Shown: positions 31,955-39,802 of the stretch, in pieces
Numbering within the stretch: the stretch's first letter is position 1
How the letters are laid out: every line of letters begins with the position of its first letter
Notes under the pieces: generated by a model
Databases searched by the model: none
Seen by the model: the letters and a program-made list of their open reading frames with translations, nothing else
What the model was told of the DNA's origin: nothing
NCBI GenBank assembly: GCA_038238185.1
Contig: JBBRXY010000004.1
Location: 14,126 to 78,125 of the forward strand
Direction of reading: 5' to 3'
DNA length: 64,000 nt
From: DATAQC01 sp038238185
Lineage (GTDB): Bacteria; Actinomycetota; Acidimicrobiia; Acidimicrobiales; AC-14
Translations under genes and position numbers: made by a program

Positions 31955-33322
31955 GTGGGCTCCCTCGACAGCGTCTTCAAGGCGTACGACATTCGCGGTG
32001 TCGTTCCCGATCAACTCGACTCCGAGGTGGCGCGCGCGGTGGGTTCGGCGTTCGCCCGGTTCAGCAAGGCGTCCCGCATCCTGGTGGGCCGGGACATGCG
32101 CGAGTCGGGCACGGCGCTGGTCGGTGCGTTCATCGAAGGAGTGACCTCCAACGGGGCCGACGTGGTCGACCTGGGCCTGGCGTCGACCGACCTCGTTTAC
32201 TTCGCCGCCGGCCATCTTGGGTCTCCGGCGGCCATGTTCACCGCCTCGCACAACCCGGCCAAGTACAACGGCATCAAGCTCTGCCTCGACGGTGCCCGTC
32301 CCGTCGGGCAAGACTCCGGGCTGGCCGAGATCAAGGCCTTGGCCGAGACGGCGTCCCCCGCCGGCGCCGCGATCGCCCCCGGGTCGGTGTCGGCTATCGA
32401 CCTCCTTCCCGAGTACGTACGCCACATCCAGTCGTTCGTCGTTCCCTCGGTCCTGCGCCCCCTGCGGGTGATCGCCGACACGGCAAACGGCATGGGCGGC
32501 TTGGTGGTGCCCCGGGCCTTCGAGGGCCTGCCCTTCGAGCTCGAGATGCTGTACCCGGACCTCGACGGGTCGTTCCCCAATCACCCGGCCGACCCCATCC
32601 AGCCCGAGAACCTCGTCGACCTGCAGGCCAAGGTCCTGGAGACGGGTGCCGACGTGGGCCTGGCCTTCGACGGCGATGCCGACCGGGTCTTCCTGGTCGA
32701 CGAAAAGGCCGTCCCGATCTCCGGGTCGGCCACGACCGCCCTGGTGGCCCAGGCCATCCTGGCCGTCAACCCCGGTGCCACGGTGATCTACAACCTCATC
32801 TGCTCCAAGGCCGTCCCCGAGGTGATCCTGGAGTCGGGCGGGGTGCCCCTGCGCAGCCGGGTCGGGCACTCCTTCATCAAGGCGGTGATGGCCGAGACCG
32901 GGGCCGTGTTCGGCGGCGAGCACTCGGGCCACTACTACTTCCGGGACAACTACCGGGCCGACTCCGGCCTGATCGCCGCCATGGTCATCCTCCAGCAGCT
33001 GTCCGTGTCGCACACGCCGCTGTCCGAGCTGCGGAAGCCGGTCGAGCGCTACGCCGACTCGGGCGAGGTCAATGTGGAGGTTCCCGACCCGATCGCGGTC
33101 ATCGATCGCGTCGCCGCGGCATTCCCGGCGGCCACCCAGGACCGTACCGACGGTCTCACCGTCGACTCAGGCGACTGGTGGTTCAACCTCCGTCCGTCGA
33201 ACACCGAGCCTCTCCTGCGCATCAACGTGGAGGCGCCCGACGCCGATGCTTGCAAGGAACACACCGCTCGCCTCGTCGAGCTGGTCAAGGGTCCAGAAGA
33301 TAACTACCTGGGCATCTCATGA
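31955..33322 (+). CDS. manB: Phosphomannomutase/phosphoglucomutase ManB
   Basis: This 455-residue alpha-D-phosphohexomutase interconverts hexose 6- and 1-phosphates and feeds GDP-mannose for mannosylated envelope lipids. It has the phosphoserine loop FTASHNPAKYNG (S98), the Mg loop FDGDADRVF (about 239-247), the sugar loop GGEHSGHYYF and the phosphate-binding RPSNTEPLLRIN. The last residues (GPEDNYLGIS) are encoded by the left arm of a long hairpin. Order manB-Trm112-PGI/PMI-ahcY matches the actinobacterial cluster seen in mycobacteria. Confidence 0.95.
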   Translation: MGSLDSVFKAYDIRGVVPDQLDSEVARAVGSAFARFSKASRILVGRDMRESGTALVGAFIEGVTSNGADVVDLGLASTDLVYFAAGHLGSPAAMFTASHNPAKYNGIKLCLDGARPVGQDSGLAEIKALAETASPAGAAIAPGSVSAIDLLPEYVRHIQSFVVPSVLRPLRVIADTANGMGGLVVPRAFEGLPFELEMLYPDLDGSFPNHPADPIQPENLVDLQAKVLETGADVGLAFDGDADRVFLVDEKAVPISGSATTALVAQAILAVNPGATVIYNLICSKAVPEVILESGGVPLRSRVGHSFIKAVMAETGAVFGGEHSGHYYFRDNYRADSGLIAAMVILQQLSVSHTPLSELRKPVERYADSGEVNVEVPDPIAVIDRVAAAFPAATQDRTDGLTVDSGDWWFNLRPSNTEPLLRINVEAPDADACKEHTARLVELVKGPEDNYLGIS

Positions 33323-33372
33323 ACCTCCATCAACCCATTCTGACTATTGAATGCCCAGGTAGTTATCTTTCT
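33295..33372 (+). repeat. Long hairpin element, copy 1
   Basis: A 21-22 bp inverted repeat (left arm starts AGAAGATAACTACC, right arm ends GGTAGTTATCTTTCT) surrounds a loop of about 35 bases. It covers the last codons and stop of manB and ends 14 bases before the Trm112-like gene. A homologous element with compensating base changes lies at 52804-52882. Confidence 0.85.
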
Positions 33373-33386
33373 GACCCGGAAGGTGC

Positions 33387-33650
33387 ATGATGGCGCTCGA
33401 CCCTCTCCTTCTCGAGATCCTGGCCTGTCCCGAGGACAAAGGCCCGCTGTTCTATCTCGGCGACGAGGATGCGCTCTACAACCCGCGGCTCAAGCGTCGC
33501 TACGCCATCCGCGACGACATTCCCGACATGATCATCGACGAGGCCGAGACCGTTCCCGACGCCGAGCACGAACGGATCATGGCCAAGGTCAGCGCCGAGG
33601 GCATCGCCCCCACCTTCGACGCGGGCGGATCGGGCGGGGTTGCGCCGTGA
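33387..33650 (+). CDS. Trm112 / UPF0434-like small protein
   Basis: An 87-residue protein with the Trm112-like core LDPLLLEILACPEDKGPL and RYAIRDDIPDMIIDEA. Trm112 proteins in other organisms activate methyltransferases, but the bacterial actinobacterial form beside manB has no proven role. Only one Cys of the usual zinc set is kept. GGAAGG precedes the ATG pair at 33387 and 33390. Its stop overlaps the next GTG. Confidence 0.85.
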   Translation: MMALDPLLLEILACPEDKGPLFYLGDEDALYNPRLKRRYAIRDDIPDMIIDEAETVPDAEHERIMAKVSAEGIAPTFDAGGSGGVAP

Positions 33651-34741
33651 CGAGCACCCGCACCCCGATCGACAGCCAGAACATGTTGGCGGCGGTGGTG
33701 TCCCTTCCCGAGCAGGTCGCCGACGCCCTGGCGAACGAGCGTGACTTCGACAACCTTCCGGCGCACGACGACGTCGAGCAGGTCGTGGTGCTCGGCATGG
33801 GCGGCAGCGGCATCGCCGGCGACGTGCTGACGGCGGCGGCGGGGCCCTACATGCCCGTGCCGGTGCTGGTGTACAAGGGCTACGACGTACCCGCCTTCCT
33901 GGGCGAGAGCACCCTGGTGTTCGCCATCTCCTTTTCGGGCAACACCGAGGAGACGATCGAGGCGGTCACCGAAGCCGCCCTCCAGGGTGCGCGCATCGTG
34001 GCGGTCACCAGCGGCGGCGAACTGGAGCGCCTGGCCCGGGCATGGGGAGCCCCGGTCGTGCAGGTGCCCTCCACCATCCCGCAGCCCCGCGCGGCCATCG
34101 GCGCCCTGGCCATTCCACCGATGTTGGTGCTCGAGGACATCGGGCTGTTCCCGGGGGCCTCGCACTGGGTGGCGGCCGCCATCTCCCAGATCGGGGCCCG
34201 TCGCGACGAGCTCGTTCGCCCCGACAATCGGGCCGAGCAACTGGCTCGCACCATCGGGCGCACCATCCCGTTGATCCACGGCGGCGGAGTGCTCGGCGGC
34301 GTGGCCGCCAATCGCTGGAAGAACCAGCTGAACGAGAACGCCAAGATCCCCGCGTTCTCCAACTCCCAGCCCGAGGTGTGCCACAACGAGGTGGCAGGGT
34401 GGGGCCAACACGGCGACCTGACCCGCCAGCTCATCACCTTGGTGGGCCTACGTCACGACTTCGAGCACCCGCAAGTGATGCACCGCTTCGAGGTGACCTA
34501 CCAGCTCCTCGACGAGGTGATGGCGGGCATCGAGGAGGTGCGGGCCGAGGGCGAGGGCGAGCTGGCTCAGCTTCTCGACCTCATGGTCGTGGGCGACTTC
34601 ACCTCCGTCTACCTGGCTCTCCAGGAAGGGATCGACCCCGGTCCCATTCCCGCAATCGACCACATCAAGCAAGCGCTGGCCACCTCCGCAGGAGAACGGG
34701 AGAGATCGGCGGCTCAATCAGAAGGAGCATCCCCGTCATGA
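33647..34741 (+). CDS. SIS-domain sugar isomerase (bifunctional PGI/PMI type)
   Basis: A 364-residue protein of the phosphoglucose/phosphomannose isomerase family, which links fructose-6-phosphate to mannose-6-phosphate or glucose-6-phosphate. Two SIS domains are visible, with VVLGMGGSGIAGD, FAISFSGNTEETIE, VTSGGELERLA and the catalytic ENAKIPAFSNSQPEVCHNE. Placement between the manB-linked Trm112 gene and ahcY matches Rv3256c-type genes. The start overlaps the Trm112 stop (GTGA), and the stop overlaps ahcY (ATGA). Confidence 0.9.
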   Translation: MTSTRTPIDSQNMLAAVVSLPEQVADALANERDFDNLPAHDDVEQVVVLGMGGSGIAGDVLTAAAGPYMPVPVLVYKGYDVPAFLGESTLVFAISFSGNTEETIEAVTEAALQGARIVAVTSGGELERLARAWGAPVVQVPSTIPQPRAAIGALAIPPMLVLEDIGLFPGASHWVAAAISQIGARRDELVRPDNRAEQLARTIGRTIPLIHGGGVLGGVAANRWKNQLNENAKIPAFSNSQPEVCHNEVAGWGQHGDLTRQLITLVGLRHDFEHPQVMHRFEVTYQLLDEVMAGIEEVRAEGEGELAQLLDLMVVGDFTSVYLALQEGIDPGPIPAIDHIKQALATSAGERERSAAQSEGASPS

Positions 34742-35997
34742 GTTTCGACGTCACCGACCCCACCCTGGCCGAGCTGGGCCGCCAGCGCATCGCCTGGGCC
34801 GACACCCACATGCCGGTGCTCACGAGCATCCGGGAGCGTTTTGCCAAGGAGCGTCCCCTCGAGGGGATCACCATGGCGGCCTGCCTGCACATCACCACCG
34901 AGACGGCCAACCTGCTGCGCACGCTCAAGGCCGGCGGGGCCCGGGTGGTGGCCTGCGCGTCGAACCCGCTGTCGACCCAGGACGACGTGGCCGCCTCGCT
35001 CTCTCTCGACGAGGGAATCGACACCTACGCCCGCAAGGGCGAGGACACCGAGACCTACTTCAAGCACATGGACGCCGTGCTCGACGAGCACCCCCAGGTC
35101 ACCATGGACGACGGCTGCGACCTCGTCTCCCGCCTGCACCAGCAGCGCGCCGATCAGGTGAGCGAGGTGCTGGCCGGAACCGAGGAGACCACCACCGGCG
35201 TCATCCGCCTGCGGGCCATGGAAGCCGACGGCGCCCTGCGCTTCCCGATCGTGGCCGTGAACGACGCCGACACCAAACACATGTTCGACAACCGCTACGG
35301 CACGGGCCAGTCCACCCTCGACGGCATCATCCGGGCCACCAATGTGCTGTTGGCCGGCCGGATCGTGGTCGTGGCCGGCTACGGGTACTGCGGCAAGGGC
35401 GTGGCCAGCCGAGCCCGGGGCATGGGTGCCCAGGTCGTGGTGTGCGAGGTCGACCCGCTGCGTGCTCTCGAGGCGGTCATGGACGGCTTCCGGGTGGAGC
35501 CCATGTCCGACGCCGCTCGTGAGGGCGACATCTTCGTCACCGTCACGGGCGACCGCGACGTGCTGCGCTCCGAGCACTTCGAGGTCATGAAGGACGGCGC
35601 CATCCTGGCCAACTCGGGCCACTTCGACATCGAGATCGACCTCGGTGCCCTCGCCGAGCTCTCCGGCTCCAGCGGCCGCCGCGCGGTCCGACCCTTCGTC
35701 GAGGAGTTCCTCGTGGGCGACCGGCGCATCCTGGTGATCGCCGAGGGCCGCCTCGTCAACCTGAGCGCCGCCGAGGGCCACCCTGCCTCGGTCATGGACA
35801 TGAGCTTCGCCAACCAGGCCCTGTCGGCCGAGTGGGTGCTGGCCCGTCGGGGCAAGCTCGAGCCCAAGGTGTACGACGTCCCGCGCGACATCGATGCCGA
35901 GATCGCCCGTCTCAAGCTCGAGACCATGGGCATCGACATCGACACCCTCACCCCCGCCCAGGCCGAGTACCTCTCCTCCTGGACGGTGGGCACCTAG
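34738..35997 (+). CDS. ahcY: S-adenosylhomocysteine hydrolase
   Basis: The enzyme splits S-adenosylhomocysteine to adenosine and homocysteine, relieving product inhibition of methyltransferases. The 419-residue length is that of the short archaeal/Thermotoga-like class, lacking the insert of the mycobacterial type. Motifs are MAACLHITTETANLLRTL, NDADTKHMFDNRYGTGQS (substrate and Lys/Asp), the NAD loop VVAGYGYCGKG and NSGHFDIEID. It is coupled to the isomerase gene by ATGA. Confidence 0.96.
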   Translation: MSFDVTDPTLAELGRQRIAWADTHMPVLTSIRERFAKERPLEGITMAACLHITTETANLLRTLKAGGARVVACASNPLSTQDDVAASLSLDEGIDTYARKGEDTETYFKHMDAVLDEHPQVTMDDGCDLVSRLHQQRADQVSEVLAGTEETTTGVIRLRAMEADGALRFPIVAVNDADTKHMFDNRYGTGQSTLDGIIRATNVLLAGRIVVVAGYGYCGKGVASRARGMGAQVVVCEVDPLRALEAVMDGFRVEPMSDAAREGDIFVTVTGDRDVLRSEHFEVMKDGAILANSGHFDIEIDLGALAELSGSSGRRAVRPFVEEFLVGDRRILVIAEGRLVNLSAAEGHPASVMDMSFANQALSAEWVLARRGKLEPKVYDVPRDIDAEIARLKLETMGIDIDTLTPAQAEYLSSWTVGT

Positions 35998-36031
35998 TAG
36001 TTGGCGGTCGTTCGCCGTCACACCCCGTTCG

Positions 36032-36037
36032 TAGTCT
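36032..36037 (+). promoter_or_regulatory. -10 box for leaderless comF
   Basis: TAGTCT ends seven bases before the GTG at 36045, in the short gap after ahcY. Confidence 0.5.
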
Positions 36038-36044
36038 CGGACGG

Positions 36045-36704
36045 GTGCTGCTGCCCACCAGCTGTCCCGTCTGTGGTGCCGTGGGTCCGGCGCCGTGCCC
36101 GGGGTGCCGGTCGGAACTGCATCCGGCACCGGTCCTCGCCCCGCCCGTCGGCGTCGACTGGTGCGGCGCCGCCTTCAGCTACGAGGGGGTGGGCCGGGAG
36201 CTGGTCGCCCGCCTGAAGTACCGCAACGCCCGCTCGGCCCTGCCGTTCCTGGCTGCCGCCATGGCGGCCATGGTCGACCCAACGGCCATCGACGTGGTCA
36301 CCTGGGCCCCCACCGTGGCCACTCGCCGTCGCCACCGGGGCTTCGACCAGGCCCAACTGCTGGCCCGAGCGGTCGCCCGGCGCCTGGGCCGGCCGTGTCG
36401 CGGTGTCCTGCGCCGGCGGCCGGGTACGCCGTCCCAGACGGGCCGCACCCTGGCCCAGCGTCGCCGCGGGCCGGTCTTCGACTTCCGGGCCACCGTCGTC
36501 GGACGGGTCCTGCTCATCGACGACGTCATCACCAGTGGAGCCACTGTCGCGGCCGCTACCGCGGCGCTGCGGGCCGGTGGGGCGGCCTCGGTGGCCGTCG
36601 TGGTGGCGGCCCGCACACCCCCACCACGCCGCGGACGTACACTCGGAGAGGGCTCAAGCCGGTCGAGTGCCGGTGGCGGTCCGCCAGGATCAGTCCCGTC
36701 GTGA
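36045..36704 (+). CDS. comF: ComF-family phosphoribosyltransferase-like protein
   Basis: A 219-residue ComF homologue. It starts with a zinc-ribbon pair (CPVCG and CPGC), then the domain core KYRNARSALPFL, the Arg-rich RRRHRGFDQAQLLA, and the PRPP loop VLLIDDVITSGATV. ComF proteins are linked to DNA uptake in some bacteria, but the biochemical role is unsettled. GTG 36045 follows the -10 box TAGTCT. No competence genes adjoin it. Its position before hpf is common in bacteria. Confidence 0.9.
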   Translation: MLLPTSCPVCGAVGPAPCPGCRSELHPAPVLAPPVGVDWCGAAFSYEGVGRELVARLKYRNARSALPFLAAAMAAMVDPTAIDVVTWAPTVATRRRHRGFDQAQLLARAVARRLGRPCRGVLRRRPGTPSQTGRTLAQRRRGPVFDFRATVVGRVLLIDDVITSGATVAAATAALRAGGAASVAVVVAARTPPPRRGRTLGEGSSRSSAGGGPPGSVPS

Positions 36705-36912
36705 TGGCGAGGAGGGCACGCTGCCCAGTCGGTCGCCGAGGGGAGTCGAGCGAGAAAGGGGCGGAGTCGTTCTCAACCGCACCTGGTCTCGCCCTAGGCT
36801 CCGCGGCCAGCCCGGCGGCGCGCACTCCGACGACGACCTGGACGGCAGGCAGTTTCCACGCGCCAGCGGAGCGACTATCCCGCGGGCGATGACGATGGCA
36901 GATCGGAGAGCG
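36705..36912 (+). promoter_or_regulatory. Upstream region of hpf
   Basis: This 208-base gap has no credible gene. It should hold the hpf promoter and 5' leader, but I could not identify a clear -35/-10 pair. Confidence 0.35.
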
Positions 36913-37500
36913 ATGGAAGTCACTATGCAGTGCCGGAACGCCGAGGTCCCAGAGGCCCTTCGTGCCATAGCCCGCGAGAAGGTGACCCGCGTCGGGCGCC
37001 ACCTCGACGGGTGGGACCACGCGGAGATCCACTTCTCCGAGGAGCGCAACCCCCGTATCGCCGACAAGGAGGTCTGCGAGGTCACGCTCCGAGGCCACGG
37101 TCACGTGGTGCGCGCCAAGGCCGCCGCTCCCGACACTCTGGCGTCGATCGACCGCGTGGTGGAGAAGCTCGACCGCCAGGTGTCCCGGCTGAAGAGCCGG
37201 TTGGTCGGCCGGTCCCACCCCCGGCGCCCGTCCCGGCCCGAAACCAACGGCAACGGCGGCGCCAACGGCCTCGCCGGTCTGCTCGATGAGGTCGACGCCG
37301 ATGACGACGAGGTCGGTGACGGGCCTCGATTCGTGAAGACCAAGCACTTCACCTCCAAGCCCATGACGCCGGAGGAGGCGACGTTGCAGATGGATCTGGT
37401 CGGTCACGACTTCTACTTCTTCACCAATGCCGAGAGCGGGTTGGCAACCGTCGTGTACCGCCGCGACGACGGCCATTTCGGTCTCATCGACGGCGGTTAG
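36913..37500 (+). CDS. hpf: Ribosome hibernation promoting factor, long form
   Basis: A 195-residue long-form HPF that dimerises 70S ribosomes in stationary phase. The N-terminal domain (MEVTMQCRNAEVPEALR to about residue 95) binds the decoding region. A charged linker follows, then the C-terminal dimerisation domain with FTSKPMTPEEATLQMDLVGH and FYFFTNAES. The start at 36913 follows GGAGAG and gives the family's standard N-terminus. Two ATGs at 36889 and 36895 are possible alternatives. Confidence 0.94.
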   Translation: MEVTMQCRNAEVPEALRAIAREKVTRVGRHLDGWDHAEIHFSEERNPRIADKEVCEVTLRGHGHVVRAKAAAPDTLASIDRVVEKLDRQVSRLKSRLVGRSHPRRPSRPETNGNGGANGLAGLLDEVDADDDEVGDGPRFVKTKHFTSKPMTPEEATLQMDLVGHDFYFFTNAESGLATVVYRRDDGHFGLIDGG

Positions 37501-37513
37501 GGGCGGTCTCGCT

Positions 37514-38173
37514 GTGAGCCAGCCCGTCGAGGCGGTGGGTGAGCCGATCAGGGTCCTCGTGGCCGACGACCACGAGCTGTTCCGGCGCGGGCTCACCATC
37601 GTCCTCGAGGCCGAGGGCGACATCGTCGTGGTGGGCCAGGCTCCCGACGGCGAGGTGGCTGTCACCAAGGCGGCGGAACTGGCCCCCGATGTCATCCTCA
37701 TGGACGTGCGCATGCCGAACCTCGACGGCATCGGGGCCACCCGTCGGATCCGCCAGGCGTTGCCCACCAGCCGGATCATCATGCTCACGGTGAGCGACGA
37801 CGAGGACGACCTGTTCGAGGCGATCAAAGCCGGCGCCAACGGCTACCTCCTCAAGGAGGTCTCAATCGAGGAGGTCGCCGACACGGTACGAGTGGTGATG
37901 GCCGGCGCCAGCCTGCTGTCGCCGGCCATGGCGGCCAAGCTTGTCAACGAGTTCGGTGCCGCAGCCGATGCCGCGGTTCCGGGCGAGGAGCCGACGGAGC
38001 TGACCTCGAGCACCCGTCTCACCCAGCAGGAGCTCGACGTGCTCAAGCGGGTGGCCCGTGGCGGCACCACCGGCGACATCGCCACCGAGCTCGCCGTCAC
38101 CGAGAGCACGGTGCGCAACCACGTGGCCAACATCCTGGCCAAGGTCCAGCTCCGGGCGCGAACCACGGCCTGA
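37514..38173 (+). CDS. NarL/FixJ-family response regulator, short C-terminus
   Basis: A 219-residue regulator with a receiver domain (IRVLVADDHELFRRGL, phospho-acceptor in ILMDVRMPNLDG, and LTVSDDEDD with the Lys of GYLLKEVS) and a LuxR-type helix-turn-helix (LTQQELDVLKRVARG, then ESTVRNHVANILAKVQ). The protein stops at RARTTA, some 10-15 residues before the usual end, and a GAGCGGCG hairpin begins right after. DNA binding may survive, but the last helix is trimmed. No histidine kinase gene is adjacent. Confidence 0.88.
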   Translation: MSQPVEAVGEPIRVLVADDHELFRRGLTIVLEAEGDIVVVGQAPDGEVAVTKAAELAPDVILMDVRMPNLDGIGATRRIRQALPTSRIIMLTVSDDEDDLFEAIKAGANGYLLKEVSIEEVADTVRVVMAGASLLSPAMAAKLVNEFGAAADAAVPGEEPTELTSSTRLTQQELDVLKRVARGGTTGDIATELAVTESTVRNHVANILAKVQLRARTTA

Positions 38174-38177
38174 GCCC

Positions 38178-38195
38178 GAGCGGCGAACGCCGCTC
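38178..38195. terminator. Short GC hairpin between the regulator and DUF2079 genes
   Basis: GAGCGGCG and CGCCGCTC form a perfect 8-bp palindrome with a two-base loop between the convergent genes. It has no T run. Confidence 0.45.
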
Positions 38196-39741
38196 ACCCA
38201 AGGTCGACGCGTCCGCCGGGACGGGTGCGTTCGGCCACGACGATGTCGTCCTTGTCGTAGCGCACGGTGAACTCGCCGGCCAGGAGGCGGGTGAGCAGAG
38301 CCCGATCGCGATCGGCGAACCGCTGACGGTCGACCAGCACCCACCGCACCCCCCCGGGATTGTCGATGTTCTCACCGGCGATCCCCCAGTTGACGATGAC
38401 CCAGGGCTCGGGAAAGTCGTAGACGCGCTCGCGGTGGGCAACGTGGGGGACGAAGTTGTAGGTGGCAGCCACTGACTGGCCCTCAGGGATCACGGCCACC
38501 GCGGCCCGCTTGGCCCCGGTGCGGGGATCGTTGCCCAGGGGCCAGATGCCGCTGTGGTACTCGGCCCCGATGGGTGATGGTCCCCACGCCACGGTGGTCA
38601 CCATCGAACAGGCCACCACCAGGCCCACGAGGAGGCGGGCGACACCGGGGCGTCGACCCAGGAAGGCCACCGCTTCGACGGTTGCCAGCATGAGGCCGGC
38701 GAACACCAAGGCCGAGTAGTGGTAGCGGTAGTCGCGCGCGTAGGGGAACGACGTGAGGGCGTTGATGGCCAGCATGGGCACGGCGACGAGCAACGTGGGC
38801 GCGGCGGCCAAGGGGATGAAGGCGAACGGCGCCAGCATCCGCTCGTAATACCTGAGGCGGTCGTCCCTGGTGGCCGCCCCTGCGGCCCGGACGGGGTGGG
38901 CGACCACGTTGCCGGCCACGTTCGCCATGCCGTTGCCGAACTCGCCGAAGTAGGAGTCGTAGAACGGGTGGAGGCCACCGAGGAAGGCGGGCATCAGCAC
39001 ACGCGTGGCCACCAGGAACCATCCTGTGGCCAGGGCAGCCACGGTCGCGCCGATGCGCCGGTGGCCCCGCACGGCGACGAGGATGCCGATCACGGCTACG
39101 GCCGGGGCCACGTCCTCCTTGCAGGCCAGGGCGAGGACGGCCGCGACGGCGAACCACCCCCACCGTTCGGCGCGGGCCGCCCAGTAGGCGAACAGCAGCG
39201 GGGCGATCGCCAGGGCGTCGGGATGGAAGTACTCCCAGGTGAGGAACTGATAGGTCGGGTTGAGGAGCAGGACGGCGGCCAGGGCCACGGCCAGCCACCG
39301 GTCGGCCAGGCGGTCGCGGGCCAGGAGGAAGACGGCCACCGCCCCCGATGCCTGGGCCGCCACCTGGACGACGAGGAGGAACTCGGGCCCCGCCCCGAGC
39401 CGGTAGAAGGGCGCCAGCAGCACCAGCACCAGGTTCATGTGGTGGCCGAAGAGGGGCAGGCCCTTCACCGTGTCGAACATCTTGAAATGCGAGAGCAGCC
39501 AGGCACCCTGGTCGTAGATCCCCAGGTCGAACGAGAACGTGCCGAAGCGCGCCTGGCGGATCCATCCCAGGGCGATGAACACGACCGACCACACCACGAT
39601 CATGGTCCCGAGCACCCACCGGGCCGGGTCCCTGCGCCCCGCCCACGACGCCAACCGAACCCTGTGGGTCCGTTCGGGGCTGGTCAGGGGCCGCTCGTCG
39701 ACCGTGTCAACCGTCTCGACCACGGCGACATTGTCACCCAC
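38194..39741 (-). CDS. DUF2079-family polytopic membrane protein
   Basis: About 515 residues and ten or more helices. The conserved first loop FGTFSFDLGIYDQGAWLLSH and the later EYFHPDALAIAPLLFAYW are the hallmarks of DUF2079, a GT-C-like family of unknown function. An extracytoplasmic C-terminal domain follows (PEGQSVAATYNFVPHV to the end). GTG 39741 is chosen, since upstream sequence is low-complexity. It probably takes part in glycan or lipid-linked sugar handling, given four other such proteins nearby. Confidence 0.8.
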   Translation of the reverse strand: MGDNVAVVETVDTVDERPLTSPERTHRVRLASWAGRRDPARWVLGTMIVVWSVVFIALGWIRQARFGTFSFDLGIYDQGAWLLSHFKMFDTVKGLPLFGHHMNLVLVLLAPFYRLGAGPEFLLVVQVAAQASGAVAVFLLARDRLADRWLAVALAAVLLLNPTYQFLTWEYFHPDALAIAPLLFAYWAARAERWGWFAVAAVLALACKEDVAPAVAVIGILVAVRGHRRIGATVAALATGWFLVATRVLMPAFLGGLHPFYDSYFGEFGNGMANVAGNVVAHPVRAAGAATRDDRLRYYERMLAPFAFIPLAAAPTLLVAVPMLAINALTSFPYARDYRYHYSALVFAGLMLATVEAVAFLGRRPGVARLLVGLVVACSMVTTVAWGPSPIGAEYHSGIWPLGNDPRTGAKRAAVAVIPEGQSVAATYNFVPHVAHRERVYDFPEPWVIVNWGIAGENIDNPGGVRWVLVDRQRFADRDRALLTRLLAGEFTVRYDKDDIVVAERTRPGGRVDLG

Positions 39742-39802
39742 GCCGGCCCGACGGCACCGGCGGCGATGAGCGCGCCGGGATGCGCCCGGACCAAGATGTG
39801 TC

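Noticed and set aside
33347..33372. A protein starting MNAQVVI at both hairpin copies
   Set aside because: The shared peptide is produced by the right stem arm. Differences between copies are explained by base-pair compensation, and the frames diverge immediately afterwards.
34714..36129. A 471-codon open frame antisense to ahcY
   Set aside because: It mirrors a strongly conserved gene and has no recognisable motif. It is another high-GC shadow.
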